Source: Actinomadura rubteroloni
GTDB lineage: Bacteria; Actinomycetota; Actinomycetes; Streptosporangiales; Streptosporangiaceae
Direction: 5' to 3'
Length of the DNA: 64,000 nt
Assembly: GCF_002911665.1 (NCBI RefSeq)
Contig: NZ_MTBP01000001.1
Location: 1,488,001 to 1,552,000, forward strand
Of this stretch, positions 14,401 through 23,931 are shown one piece after another. Positions within the stretch are counted from its first letter, which is position 1; each line of letters opens with the position of its first letter. The notes under the pieces were generated by a model. That model had not been told where the DNA came from. It saw nothing but the letters and a program-made list of their open reading frames with translations, and ran no database searches. The position numbers and the translations under genes are program-made.

Positions 14401-16592
14401 ACCTCATCGACGGTTCCGCCGTCTGGGCACAGGGCATGGTGCAGGCGCTCGCCCGCGCCGGATGCGAGGTGACGTTCGTCCTCAAGGCGCCGATCCGCAC
14501 CGGACGGCTCGTCGACCCGCTGCGCGCCCTGCCCGGCGTGACGATCCACAGCCCGCACGCCGAGGGCCGCATTCCGGCGAAGATCCCGATGCCGCCGCGC
14601 TGGGCCGCCGGGGTCCTCGCCGAACTCGATGCCGCCGCGCCGTTCGACCTCGTCGTCGTGCGCGGCCACCGCATCGCCGCCAAGCTCGCCGCTGGCCCGC
14701 TCGCCGGACGGCTGTGGACCTACCTCACCGACATCCCGCAGTCCGCGCCGGAGATGTCGCCCGTCAAGGCCGCCGAGCTGGGCCGGATCGCCGACGCGTC
14801 CCGGCTGCTGCTGTGCCAGACCGAGGAACTGCGCGGCTTCCTGGAGACGGCCGTCCCGGCGACGGCGGGCAAGAGCGTGCTGTTCCCGCCCGTCGCGGTG
14901 CTGCCCGACCGGCTCGTCCCGGCCCAGGACGGCGCCCCCATCGGCGACCGGCCGCTGCGGCTCGTCTACACCGGCAAGTTCGCGCCGCGCTGGAACACGC
15001 TGGAGATGACGCGGCTGCCCGCGCGGCTCGCCGAGCGCGGCGTCGAGGCCGAGGTCCACATGGTCGGCGACAAGATCCACGACGACCCGGACGACCCGTC
15101 CTACGCCGACCGGATGGAGAACGCGCTGGCGTCCGCGCCCGGCGTCGTCCGGCACGGCGGGCACCCGCGCGCCGAGGCGATGCGGATCACCGCGAGCTGC
15201 GACATCGGCCTGTCCTGGCGGCACCCCGAGCTGGACGCGGGCCTGGAGTTGTCCACCAAGCTGCTGGAGTGCGGCCTGCTCGGCGTGCCGGTCGTCGTCA
15301 ACCGGACGCCGATGCACGAGCGGCTGTTCGGCGCGGACTACCCCCTGTTCGTCGCGACCGAGGACGACGTCGTCGAGGTACTCGCCGCCGTCCGCGCCGA
15401 CCCGCAGATCCACGCGCTCGCCGCGCGCCGGTGCCGCGCCGCCGCCGACGAGTACACGCTCGACGCGGCCGTCGCGCGGCTGCGCTCCTACGTCCGGCAG
15501 GTGTTCCCGGAGCCGTCGGAGGCCGTCCTCGGCGCCGCGCCCGCCGGACGCAAGCTGCGCGTCGGCGTCGCCAGCCACGACCTGAAGTTCTTCACCCGGC
15601 TGATGGACTACTTCAAGTCCCGGCCGGACATGGAGATCCAGGTCGACCACTGGTCCGCGCTGAAGGCCCACGACGCCGAGCGCGGCGAAGCCCTGCTGGA
15701 CTGGGCGGACGTCATCATCTGCGAGTGGTGCGGCCCGAACGCGCTCTGGTACGCCGAGCGCAAGCGGCCCGGGCAGCGGCTCGTCGTCCGGCTCCACCGG
15801 TTCGAGCTGTACGCGGACTGGCCCGGCCAGCTCGACATCGACGCCGTCGACCAGGTCATCTGCGTCAGCCCGCACTACCGCGACCTGACGCTGTCGCGCA
15901 CCGGCTGGCCGCCCGAGAAGGTGACCGTCATCCCGAACTGGGTGGACGACACCCAGCTCGACCGGCCGAAGCTGCTCGGCGCCGAGCACCACCTCGGCGT
16001 CATCGGCATCGCGCCGTCCCGCAAGCGCCTCGACCTCGCGCTGGACGTGGTGGAGGAGCTGCGCCGCGACGACCCGCGCTTCACGCTGTTCGTGAAGTCC
16101 AAGCTCCCGTGGGACTACTGGTGGATCTGGCGCAAGCCGGACGAGCGCGCCCACTACGAGAAGGTGTTCCGCCGGATCCGCCGCTCGCCGCTGCTGTCGG
16201 GCGGGGTCGTGTTCGACTCCTACGGCCGGGACGTGGCGGCGTGGCTGCGGCGGATCGGGTTCGTCCTGTCCACCAGCGACGACGAGAGCTTCCACCTCGC
16301 GCCCGCCGAGGGCATGGCGTCGGGCGCGGTGCCGGTCGTGCGGAACTGGCCGGGCGCCGACACGATCTACGACGAGCGCTGGATCCATCCGGACACACCG
16401 TCGATGGCGGCGGCGATCAGCGCGTCCGTCGCCGGCGGGACGTGGGAGGCCGACCGCGCGTTCGCCCGCGAGCAGGTCGTCGCGGCCTACGGCCTGGACG
16501 AGGTCTGCCGGCAGTGGACGGAACTGCTCGCCGCGGGACCGTCCGCCCCGGCCGCGCCGCTCCCCGCCCGGGAGACGATGACACGGGGATAG
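14361..16592 (+). CDS. Two-unit glycosyltransferase (fusion of two GT-B-like domains)
   Basis: A 743-residue protein. GTG at 14361 is preceded by GGGAGGAG with a spacing of five bases. Unit one (about 1-390) has an N-terminal LVYGDVDLNLIDGSAVWAQG strand-turn, LRLVYTGKFAPRWNTLEM and LSTKLLECGLLGVPVVVNRTP, the donor half of GT4-like enzymes. Unit two (about 395-735) restarts with KLRVGVASHDLKFF, includes VDQVICVSPHYRD, VTVIPNWVD, IGIAPSRKRLDLALDVV and a donor site DDESFHLAPAEGMASGAVPVV. Twice the normal length, it could add two different sugars in succession or keep one inactive unit as a binding module. It overlaps the preceding coiled-coil gene by 40 bp, implying tight coupling. Confidence 0.83.
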   Translation: MRPRALVYGDVDLNLIDGSAVWAQGMVQALARAGCEVTFVLKAPIRTGRLVDPLRALPGVTIHSPHAEGRIPAKIPMPPRWAAGVLAELDAAAPFDLVVVRGHRIAAKLAAGPLAGRLWTYLTDIPQSAPEMSPVKAAELGRIADASRLLLCQTEELRGFLETAVPATAGKSVLFPPVAVLPDRLVPAQDGAPIGDRPLRLVYTGKFAPRWNTLEMTRLPARLAERGVEAEVHMVGDKIHDDPDDPSYADRMENALASAPGVVRHGGHPRAEAMRITASCDIGLSWRHPELDAGLELSTKLLECGLLGVPVVVNRTPMHERLFGADYPLFVATEDDVVEVLAAVRADPQIHALAARRCRAAADEYTLDAAVARLRSYVRQVFPEPSEAVLGAAPAGRKLRVGVASHDLKFFTRLMDYFKSRPDMEIQVDHWSALKAHDAERGEALLDWADVIICEWCGPNALWYAERKRPGQRLVVRLHRFELYADWPGQLDIDAVDQVICVSPHYRDLTLSRTGWPPEKVTVIPNWVDDTQLDRPKLLGAEHHLGVIGIAPSRKRLDLALDVVEELRRDDPRFTLFVKSKLPWDYWWIWRKPDERAHYEKVFRRIRRSPLLSGGVVFDSYGRDVAAWLRRIGFVLSTSDDESFHLAPAEGMASGAVPVVRNWPGADTIYDERWIHPDTPSMAAAISASVAGGTWEADRAFAREQVVAAYGLDEVCRQWTELLAAGPSAPAAPLPARETMTRG

Positions 16593-16602
16593 CCTGACGG
16601 GC

Positions 16603-18186
16603 GTGACGGGGGAACGAACCACGGGTCGGACGGGGACGGTCACGCGGGACCGGGCTCCGGCGGGACCCGGCGAACCGGACGTGCGGGCCGTGCCGTGGTG
16701 GCGCGGCCCGTACGCCGTGCTCGCCGGGCTGATGGTGCTCTGGGCCGTCGGGGTGACGCTCCGGCACCAGTGGGCGGGCGACTTCCGGCTGCACCTGGCG
16801 ACGATCGAGGCGCTGCAGCGGGAGCCGTGGCATCCGCGCGACCCGATGGTCGGCGCGGCCGACGGCAGCCCGTACTACTCGCCGTACATGGTGTTCCTGG
16901 CACTCGCCGGGCACGGCGTCGCCGCGCGGACACTGCTGGAGATCTCCGGTGTCGTCAACGTCGTGCTGCTGCTCGCGGGCGTCTGGCGGTTCGTGGGCCG
17001 TCGCGCGGGGGCGTTCCCGGCCGTCCTGACCGTGGTGTTCTGGCTCCTGTTGTGGGGGACAGAGCCGCGCGACTGGAGCGGCTTCCTCGACCTGTACTCG
17101 CTGTCGTGGACGCTCAGCTACCCGAGCACGCTCGCGACCGCGCTGATGCTGTTCACCTGGGACGCGGCGCTGACCTGGCTGGACCGTCCGGCGGGATGGC
17201 GGCGGCCTGCGCTGATCGGAGTCCTCGGCTTCCTTGTCGTGCTGGTCCACCCGTTCACGGCGGTCAACACGATGATCGGGCTGGCGGCGTTCGCGGTGTG
17301 CCGTCCGCACCGGCTCCGCGCCGCGCTGACGACCTGGCGCTCGGCGCGCTGGCTGCTGCTCGCAACGGTCGTCGCGGGGCTCGCGGTGCTGCTGTGGCCG
17401 TGGTCGGACATTACGACGCTGCTCGGTGCGTCGGGCGAGTTCTCCGACATCCACCGTCCGCTCATCGAGGACATCACGCGCGACTGGGGGCTGCCCGGTT
17501 ACGGCCTCGCCGCCGTCTGCGTGCCCGCGCTCGCTCTCGCTGGACGGCGCGCGCTCGGCCGCGAACTTCAGGCGCTGTTCCTCACAGCGGTGTTCGTGCT
17601 GGTCGTGGGCGTGCTCGTGCTCGGGAACTACGGGTTCGGACGCGTGATCCCCGTCGTGCTGCTGCCGCTGCACGCCGCGCTCGCGATCCGGCTGGGCACG
17701 GCGTCGCGGAAGGTGGCCGTCCGGATCGGGTACGGGCTGGCGGCGCTGCTGTTCTGCGTGGTCGGGGTCGTGGCGAACGTCGGTGGGCTCGTCCGGCTCG
17801 GCCATGTGGACGCGGCCGTGGCGAAGAAGTGGAACGTCCGCGACTCGCACAGCCCCTACGACGCGCTCGTGCCGCTGATCCGGCCGGGCAGCGTCGTCAT
17901 CACCACGCGGCCGTGGGCGCGGCGGGTCGTGAACGCGCGCGGCGCCTACAGTGTGCAGCCCGGCTGGCCGTACCCGTTCGTGAACGAGGATGAGCGGACC
18001 CGCGACGCCAAGGCGTTCTTCCGCGAGCGCACCACCGCGCAGGAACGGCAGCGCATCGCCGAGCGCTACCACGTCGCGTGCGTGCTGGCGTGGCACACGT
18101 CGCCGCCGCTGAAGCCGGGCGGTCTGGCGGGATTCGACCGGCGAACCGTGTCCGGGAAGTACGTTCTCGCATGCCGTTCGCTGTGA
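16603..18186 (+). CDS. Polytopic membrane protein, GT-C glycosyltransferase-like
   Basis: A 527-residue protein with about ten hydrophobic segments. The first extracytoplasmic loop carries GDFRLHLATIEAL and a DGSPYYSPY motif, the type of acidic/aromatic loop found in GT-C transferases that use polyprenyl-phosphate sugars. The soluble C-terminal part contains SVVITTRPWARRVVNARG and a final Cys-containing tail. The GTG at 16603 lies 10 bases after the preceding stop. It follows the double glycosyltransferase in the same operon, so a role in periplasmic-side sugar addition to a wall polymer is plausible. No family name can be given from the sequence alone. Confidence 0.75.
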   Translation: MTGERTTGRTGTVTRDRAPAGPGEPDVRAVPWWRGPYAVLAGLMVLWAVGVTLRHQWAGDFRLHLATIEALQREPWHPRDPMVGAADGSPYYSPYMVFLALAGHGVAARTLLEISGVVNVVLLLAGVWRFVGRRAGAFPAVLTVVFWLLLWGTEPRDWSGFLDLYSLSWTLSYPSTLATALMLFTWDAALTWLDRPAGWRRPALIGVLGFLVVLVHPFTAVNTMIGLAAFAVCRPHRLRAALTTWRSARWLLLATVVAGLAVLLWPWSDITTLLGASGEFSDIHRPLIEDITRDWGLPGYGLAAVCVPALALAGRRALGRELQALFLTAVFVLVVGVLVLGNYGFGRVIPVVLLPLHAALAIRLGTASRKVAVRIGYGLAALLFCVVGVVANVGGLVRLGHVDAAVAKKWNVRDSHSPYDALVPLIRPGSVVITTRPWARRVVNARGAYSVQPGWPYPFVNEDERTRDAKAFFRERTTAQERQRIAERYHVACVLAWHTSPPLKPGGLAGFDRRTVSGKYVLACRSL

Positions 18187-18225
18187 CGGACCCCTTCGGC
18201 CGTCCGCCTGGGTAGGCTCGCAGGG

Positions 18226-19806
18226 GTGATGCCGCGCATTCTCCCCGGGTCCGACACGGCGCGCGCGGTTCGGGGGCGCGCCCTGCGGTGCGCCGCCGCG
18301 TCGGGGCGCCTCGCCGCCGCGCATCTGCCGTTCGCGGTCGTGCTCGCGGCCGCCGCCGCGATCCGCGTCGTGGCCGTCCTCGGCTATCCAGGCCCGCTCT
18401 GGTTCGGCGACTCGATCGACTATCTGCACGACGGCGCCGCGCTGCATCCGAACGCGATCCGGCCGAGCGGGTACTCGATTTTCCTGTGGCTGTTGCGGCC
18501 CGTCCACGACCTGACGTTCGTCGTCGCCGTCCAGCACGTGCTGGGGCTGCTCACCGGCGTGATGGTCTACGCGCTGCTGTGGCGGGCGGGACGGCGCCGG
18601 TTCCCCTTGGCGGACGGCTTCGGGCGGCTTTCGTGGCGGCGCTGGCTGCCGGGCCTGCTCGCCGCCGCCCTGACCGTCCCGTTCCTGCTGCCGACGTTCG
18701 AGGTCTCGCTCGAACACGGGCTCTTCGCCGAGACGTGCTTCACGTTCCTGCTGATGAGCGCGTTCGTCCTCGTCCTGTGGCGGCGGCGGACGCCGTGGTG
18801 GGCGGGCCTGCTCGCGGGCCTCCTGCTCGGCGGTGCGGCCGTCACCCGGACGCTCGGGCTCCCGTTCATCGCCCTGATGGTCCTCGCGCTCGTGCTGCGC
18901 CGCGCGGGCTGGCGCCCGGTGGTCGCCGCCGTGGCCGCGTTCGCCGCGCCGGTCGCCGGCTACATGTTCTGGTTCCAGTCCGTCCACGGCTCGTTCGCGA
19001 TGACCGAGACGAACGGGATCTTCCTCTACGGCCGGGTCGCGTCCTTCGCCGACTGCTCGGTGATCAAGCCGGACGCGCGACTCGCCGTCCTGTGCCCTCA
19101 CCTCACCGACCCGCGCATCGCGCCCGCCTACCAGGTGATGTGGACGGACACGTCCCCGTTCCACCAGTTCCCCGACGGCGTGACGAACAAGGAGGCCAAC
19201 GCGCTCGCGAGCGAGTTCGCCCGCCGCGCCATCCTCGCCCAGCCCGGCGACTACGCCCACGTCGTCTTCCGCGACACGATGCGCTGCTTCGCCTGGGGCC
19301 GTCCGCTCTACCCGACGCCGTGGACACAGCTCTCCTACCAGTTCCCGCGCGGCGAGAACTGGACGGACGACCGGATGCTCACCGCCGAGCTGTACGCGCC
19401 GAACGGCAGCGGGGAATCACGCGTCGTCCAGCCGTGGGCGGCCCGGATGCTGACCTACCAGGCGCACGTGCGCATGCCGGGAACGTTCCTCGGCCTCATA
19501 TTCCTCGCCGGCCTGGCCGTCCCCCTGACCCGCCTGCGCCTCCCCGGTCGCCGCCGCAACCGCACGGCCCTTCTCCACTGGATCCGCGTCCCGATGCTTC
19601 CGTGGGGCACGGGCCTGGCCCTCCTGGTCGTCCCCGCCGCGACGGCCGACTTCGACCACCGCTACGTCCTGCCCGCCGTCCCGTTCGCCTGCCTGGCCCT
19701 CGGCCTCGCCCTGTTCCAGGCACCCCGCCCCGTCACCGCCGAGCACATCACCGCTGAGGCACCCGAACCGAAGCCGGACGAACTCGCCGAGCAGGCCGGA
19801 CGGTGA
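18226..19806 (+). CDS. Polytopic membrane protein, GT39/ArnT-like glycosyltransferase candidate
   Basis: A 526-residue protein with about ten membrane segments and an early loop GPLWFGDSIDYLHDGAALHPNAIRPSGYSIFLW. The acidic GDSIDY and the PSGYS stretch resemble the first loop of PMT/ArnT GT-C enzymes. GTG at 18226 and ATG at 18229 are both possible starts; neither has a clear Shine-Dalgarno. It is the last gene of the wecB operon, and a strong bidirectional terminator follows at once. It probably transfers a lipid-linked sugar outside the membrane; donor and acceptor are unknown. Confidence 0.75.
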   Translation: MMPRILPGSDTARAVRGRALRCAAASGRLAAAHLPFAVVLAAAAAIRVVAVLGYPGPLWFGDSIDYLHDGAALHPNAIRPSGYSIFLWLLRPVHDLTFVVAVQHVLGLLTGVMVYALLWRAGRRRFPLADGFGRLSWRRWLPGLLAAALTVPFLLPTFEVSLEHGLFAETCFTFLLMSAFVLVLWRRRTPWWAGLLAGLLLGGAAVTRTLGLPFIALMVLALVLRRAGWRPVVAAVAAFAAPVAGYMFWFQSVHGSFAMTETNGIFLYGRVASFADCSVIKPDARLAVLCPHLTDPRIAPAYQVMWTDTSPFHQFPDGVTNKEANALASEFARRAILAQPGDYAHVVFRDTMRCFAWGRPLYPTPWTQLSYQFPRGENWTDDRMLTAELYAPNGSGESRVVQPWAARMLTYQAHVRMPGTFLGLIFLAGLAVPLTRLRLPGRRRNRTALLHWIRVPMLPWGTGLALLVVPAATADFDHRYVLPAVPFACLALGLALFQAPRPVTAEHITAEAPEPKPDELAEQAGR

Positions 19807-19810
19807 ACGT

Positions 19811-19849
19811 GAAGACGCCCGGTCCCTCGTGGAGGGGCCGGGCGTCTTC
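19811..19849. terminator. Bidirectional rho-independent-type terminator
   Basis: GAAGACGCCCGGTCCC (19811-19826) pairs with GGGGCCGGGCGTCTTC (19834-19849): a 16-bp stem with a single G-T wobble and a 7-base loop. It starts 4 bases after the membrane-protein stop and ends 11 bases before the stop of the convergent CDP-alcohol transferase. There is no T-run, which is normal in high-GC actinomycetes. Confidence 0.85.
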
Positions 19850-19860
19850 GGGGTGGTGGG

Positions 19861-20865
19861 TCAGCTCGTGCTGGCCACCGGGGTGCCTTCGTCCAGCGGA
19901 AGCTCGGCGCGGGCGTCGGCGATGCGGTGCTCCAGCTTGCCCATCGACCGGCCGTAGTCCTTGGTGGACAGCCAGAACTTGTAGATGATGATCAGCTCGA
20001 ACGTCAGCATGCCGACCGCGGACACCGCCGAGACGGGGATGATCGCGCCGGGAAGCGCCGCCGCGATCAGCGGGGCGACGATGAAGACGCCCATCTGGAA
20101 CTCGATGCCGCTGATCAGGTGCGGGCGGATCCGGCCGCGCAGCAGCGCGTTGCGGATGCGCGCGTACCAGGGGAAGCGCTTGTTGAAGCCCTGCTGGAGG
20201 GCGGCGTTCGGGTTGTCGCCGACGACCCGCTCCTCCATGTCGGCCTCGGGGTCGGGCTGGAGCGCGGCGGACTGGAAGGCGTCCTGCAGCGTGCTCGCCG
20301 GGGCCTCCTCGCCGCGCCGCCGCCGGACGGCCAGCTCCAGCTCGGCCGCCTCCTCCTGCGCCGCCCGCATCTTGCCGCGCATCTGGTTGCGGACCTTGTA
20401 GATCTCCAGCGCGTCCATGTAGCGGAGCATGTCGAGGAACACGACCCCGACCGCCGCCCACAGGTACGCGACGTTGCCCGTCCGGCCGTACTGGCCGCCC
20501 ATCAGCGCGCAGGCGCAGGCGAGGACGCGGACGCGGTCGAAGATGTAGTCGAGCCACGCCCCGAAGATCGACCCGGTGCCCTTGAGCCGCGCGATCTTGC
20601 CGTCCATGCAGTCGAGCGTGAACGACAGGTGGTACAGCAGGGCGCCGATCAGCAGGTACGGCCCTGTCGCGACCGCGAAGCACGCGCCCGCGCCGAGCCC
20701 GAGCAGCAGCGCGCCGACCGTGAGCTGGTTCGGGGTGATCCGGGTGCGGTTGGCGGTGAAGCGGACGAGCCGGGAGGCGAGCGGATCGACCAGCAGTACC
20801 GTCCACCACGCGTCACGCGCCTTATACGTTCGTTGCCGAACGTCATCGAGCGTGAATGTCGCCAT
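19861..20865 (-). CDS. CDP-alcohol phosphatidyltransferase family protein (second copy)
   Basis: A 334-residue membrane protein with the complete family motif TLDCMDGKIARLKGTGSIFG followed by AWLDYIFDR: D-x2-D-G-x2-A-R...G-x3-D-x3-D, all four Asp present. This differs from the copy at 2032-2883, where the last Asp is His. Helices lie on both sides of the motif. A polar insert of about 90 residues (about 170-260, including RRRRGEEAP and a Met/Asp-rich stretch) interrupts the membrane part, longer than in phosphatidylglycerol-phosphate synthase. AAAGGA precedes the ATG at 20865. It is convergent with the wecB operon and downstream of an acyltransferase and LCP gene on the same strand. Substrate unknown; a phospholipid or polymer head-group transferase is likely. 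Confidence 0.85.
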   Translation of the reverse strand: MATFTLDDVRQRTYKARDAWWTVLLVDPLASRLVRFTANRTRITPNQLTVGALLLGLGAGACFAVATGPYLLIGALLYHLSFTLDCMDGKIARLKGTGSIFGAWLDYIFDRVRVLACACALMGGQYGRTGNVAYLWAAVGVVFLDMLRYMDALEIYKVRNQMRGKMRAAQEEAAELELAVRRRRGEEAPASTLQDAFQSAALQPDPEADMEERVVGDNPNAALQQGFNKRFPWYARIRNALLRGRIRPHLISGIEFQMGVFIVAPLIAAALPGAIIPVSAVSAVGMLTFELIIIYKFWLSTKDYGRSMGKLEHRIADARAELPLDEGTPVASTS

Positions 20866-21117
20866 ATGGAGCTGTCCTTTCTTCGTGCCGAGGTGCCTCC
20901 CCGGAGGCGGAGCGCGCGAACCTCAAATCCGTTCACGCACTCCGGCATGCGGCGCCCACTGCCTGCTGCACGGGGGTTCTCGGAACACTGTCGATGCTAG
21001 CGGTTGTCCGGAAGCGGACTTCGGCGTTGTCGCCGACTTGTGACTAAGCGGCCATCGAGGACTGACGACCAGGTTCCCGTCCGTCCGGTGGATGTCCGAC
21101 ATGGACCGGGGTGGCCG

Positions 21118-22359
21118 TCACGGCCGCGGCGCTCCCGAGCCGACCGGCTCCCGGTCCGCGGCGGGCGCGGCGTGCCGCGCGGTGCGCGTGGTCAGCGCGG
21201 GCCGGCGCAGGCCGGTGAACGCCCAGGTCATCTTGGGTTCCAGTGCCCAGCTCATCAGCCGGACGACCGGGGTGGAGCACAGGAGCGTCCCGACGATCAG
21301 CGCCCCGGCGAGCACCGCGAACGTCCCCGGGACGGTGTGCATCCACGGCTCGCCCCACCAGCCGGTGAACTGCAGCAGTCGCGTGACGAAGCCGTGCAGC
21401 AGATAGGCGTAGAGGGTCGTCGCGCCGAGCCCGGTGAACCACGTCCGCCGTTTCGGGACGAGTGAAAGGAACGCCGCGACGAGAACGACGGCCGCCGCGA
21501 ACATGGCCAGCCGCATCGCCGTCCCGGCGACGTTGTCGACGCCGAAAAAGTCGTTCGGATTCTTCCAGTAGACCCATGAATGGTTCATGTGGTCCTTGGC
21601 GACCCACGCGGCGGCGAGCCCGCCGAGCATCGTGACCGCGCCGATGATCCGCGCCTGCGGCCTCTTCAGCAGCTCGAAATGGTCGGGCTTCAGCATCAGG
21701 CCGAGGACGTAGAACGGCAGCAGCCCGATCACGCGGTGGATGTCGAACGTGCTGCCGAGGTGGCTCATGTAGGACAGCAGCGAGAACACGAGCGCGACGG
21801 CCAGCGGCCAGCGGATCTGCTGCCACACCGGCGTGGACAGCCGCCAGAAGAACAGCGCGCACAGGAACCACGTCAGGAAGTACGGGTCCAGGAGGCTGAT
21901 CTCCAGGTTGTGCCGTCCGACGAGCCAGTCGTACAGCGAGTACGCCGTCTCGAACACGACGTACGGGACGCCGACGTTCGTGATCAGCTTGCGCGCCTTG
22001 CCGCCCGCGAACGTCCAGTTCCGCGAGAAGTAGCCGGTGATCACGATGAACAGCGGCATGTGGAACATGTAGATGAAGATGTAGAGCGCCTTGGCCACCG
22101 GCACGTCGAGCAGGTTGGCCAGCGAGTGCCCCATCACCACGAGGAGGATCGCGAGGAACTTCGCGTTGTCGAAGAACGGGTCCCGCTCCTTGCGACGCGG
22201 ACGTGGGGCGGCGGCGCCGCCGTTCCCCGCCGCGGCCGGGCCGGGCGGCGCGTGCGCCTCCGGGTCGGCTCCGGCGGGCGCGGTGGCGTCGCCCGGCGTG
22301 TCGCCGGGCCACGGTCGCCTGGGCTGCGGGGTGGCCGTCGGCCTCGTCTCGTACGTCAT
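21118..22359 (-). CDS. Acyltransferase family 3 (OafA/NolL-like) membrane protein
   Basis: A 413-residue protein. After a Pro/Ala-rich cytoplasmic N-terminus (residues 1-60) comes FFDNAKFLAILLVVMGHSLANLLD, the conserved first-helix histidine of acyltransferase-3 proteins, then FIYMFHMPLFIVITGYFS and around ten hydrophobic helices. Such proteins move acetyl or other acyl groups across the membrane onto sugars or lipids. Seven bases separate neither neighbour; it lies 78 bases downstream of the LCP gene and 252 bases upstream of the CDP-alcohol transferase, all on the minus strand. The context suggests acetylation of the wall polysaccharide made by the island. Confidence 0.87.
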   Translation of the reverse strand: MTYETRPTATPQPRRPWPGDTPGDATAPAGADPEAHAPPGPAAAGNGGAAAPRPRRKERDPFFDNAKFLAILLVVMGHSLANLLDVPVAKALYIFIYMFHMPLFIVITGYFSRNWTFAGGKARKLITNVGVPYVVFETAYSLYDWLVGRHNLEISLLDPYFLTWFLCALFFWRLSTPVWQQIRWPLAVALVFSLLSYMSHLGSTFDIHRVIGLLPFYVLGLMLKPDHFELLKRPQARIIGAVTMLGGLAAAWVAKDHMNHSWVYWKNPNDFFGVDNVAGTAMRLAMFAAAVVLVAAFLSLVPKRRTWFTGLGATTLYAYLLHGFVTRLLQFTGWWGEPWMHTVPGTFAVLAGALIVGTLLCSTPVVRLMSWALEPKMTWAFTGLRRPALTTRTARHAAPAADREPVGSGAPRP

Positions 22360-22437
22360 GGGGTGGGGAGCCGGTCTCCTCGTCGGTGCGTCCGGCCATC
22401 GCCGCCGCGCCGCCCCGTCACCGGGCCACGCCGCGGG

Positions 22438-23931
22438 TCAGGCCCCCTTGCAGATGTTGTCGCTGGCCTTGATCTCGCCCTGTTGCTTGGGAATGCCCGC
22501 CTGGGCGCCCTTGACGCCGTCCCAGTCGCGTCCGACGACGAGGTTCACCACACCCGCCGCCGCCGACGCGTACGCCTTGGGCCCCGGCGCGTTCTGGATC
22601 TGGCCGGCGAGCGTCGCCGCCTGCTGGTCCGCTCCAGAACCGTACAGGACCTTGGTCTTCGCCGTGGACGAAGCGTTGCCGCCGACCGTGACCTGGAAGC
22701 CCTTGGCCTTGAGGTCGGTCGCGACCCGGTTGGCCTGGCCCGCGATCCCGCTGCCGTTGTAGACCCGCACCGAGACCTGGCTCGGCGGGATCTTCGCGGC
22801 CGTCGTCTTGGCCGGGGCGGGGACGGCCTTGTCGTTCCGGATCGCCGTGAAGAACGTCCCGGCGGTGGACGACAGTGCGACGCGGTTCGGATCCGCCGCG
22901 TCAGGCCCGGACGGGACGGTCACGAACCGCAGCTTGCCCGACGACAACCCGGACATGCTCTGTGCGAGCTGCATCATCTCGCCGTCGTTCAGCTCCTTGT
23001 CGACGACGAGGCTCTTGGTCGTCGCGTTGAGGAGCTTGATCAGCTTTGACGGGTTGCTGAGCGTCCCGGCGCTGAGGATCTTGTTGGCGAGCGAGCCGAT
23101 GAACTTCTGCTGCCGCTTGATGCGCTGGGTGTCGGAGCCGTCGCCGAGCCCGTGCCGGTTGCGGACGTAGGCCAGCGCGGTGTCGCCGCTGATGACGTGC
23201 TTGCCCCGGGTGAGGTGAAGCTTGGAGTCCCGGTCGTTGACGTCCTGCGTCAGGCAGACCTCGACCCCGCCCACGGCCTTGGTGACGTTCTTGACGGCGG
23301 TGAAGTCGAGCTGCACGAAGTGGTCGATCTTGATGTCGGTCAGCGACTCGATCGTCTTGATCGTGCATGCCGCGCCGCCCGTGGTGAACGACGAGTTGAT
23401 CATCGCCCGGCTCGCCGGCGCGCTCATCCCGCCGCTGTGCGTCCTGCAGGCGGGGATGGGCACGAGCAGGTCGCGCGGGAAGCTGATGCCGATCGCCGAC
23501 TTCCCGCCCGGCGACAGGTGCATGAGGATCATCGTGTCCGAGCGCGGTGGTTCGTTCTTCATCCCGCGCCCGTACTTGGCGTTGGCGCCCGCCCGCGTGT
23601 CCGACCCGAGGACGAGGATGTTCATCGCGTTGTTGAGCTTCTTCGGCCGGTTCGGGCCGACGCTCGCGTTGATGTCCTCGCGGGCGATGTTGCCGAGCGC
23701 GTTCCGGTAGAGCCCGTAGCCGGTGAGAGCGCCTATGACGGTGACCGCCGACAGGCCGATCGACACCCAGCCGAGGATGCGCCAGCCACGCCGACGCGCC
23801 GGCTGGGGATCGGCGTCGTCGACGTACTCCATGTACATCGGGTTGCTGTTCATCGGCTCCGGTGGGACGGGCGGGGATCGGACGATCGAGCGTAGGTCAG
23901 GTGAGCCGGCGGACGGACCCGGTTGCGTCAT
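22438..23931 (-). CDS. LytR-CpsA-Psr (LCP) family glycopolymer-peptidoglycan ligase with LytR_C domain
   Basis: A 497-residue protein: cytoplasmic N-terminus (1-48), one membrane helix (about 50-73), LCP domain (about 100-270) with MNILVLGSDTRAG, RSDTMILMHLSP, IGISFPRDLLVPIP and a later DTALAYVRNRHGLGDGSDTQRIKRQQ, all typical of the pyrophosphatase/transferase site; and a C-terminal LytR_C domain (about 385-475) with VSVRVYNGSGIAGQANRVA. LCP enzymes transfer polyprenyl-linked glycopolymers onto peptidoglycan outside the membrane. The start at 23931 overlaps the TIGR03089 gene by 35 bp; a downstream Met at residue 27 is an alternative. The LCP-TIGR03089 pair recalls Rv3267-Rv3268 of M. tuberculosis. 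Confidence 0.93.
   Translation of the reverse strand: MTQPGPSAGSPDLRSIVRSPPVPPEPMNSNPMYMEYVDDADPQPARRRGWRILGWVSIGLSAVTVIGALTGYGLYRNALGNIAREDINASVGPNRPKKLNNAMNILVLGSDTRAGANAKYGRGMKNEPPRSDTMILMHLSPGGKSAIGISFPRDLLVPIPACRTHSGGMSAPASRAMINSSFTTGGAACTIKTIESLTDIKIDHFVQLDFTAVKNVTKAVGGVEVCLTQDVNDRDSKLHLTRGKHVISGDTALAYVRNRHGLGDGSDTQRIKRQQKFIGSLANKILSAGTLSNPSKLIKLLNATTKSLVVDKELNDGEMMQLAQSMSGLSSGKLRFVTVPSGPDAADPNRVALSSTAGTFFTAIRNDKAVPAPAKTTAAKIPPSQVSVRVYNGSGIAGQANRVATDLKAKGFQVTVGGNASSTAKTKVLYGSGADQQAATLAGQIQNAPGPKAYASAAAGVVNLVVGRDWDGVKGAQAGIPKQQGEIKASDNICKGA

Noticed and set aside
21021..21036. Hairpin TCGGCG-TTGT-CGCCGA in the gap after the acyltransferase gene
   Set aside because: Only six pairs, about 80 bases from the stop, and such short stems are common at this GC content; left out of the feature list.
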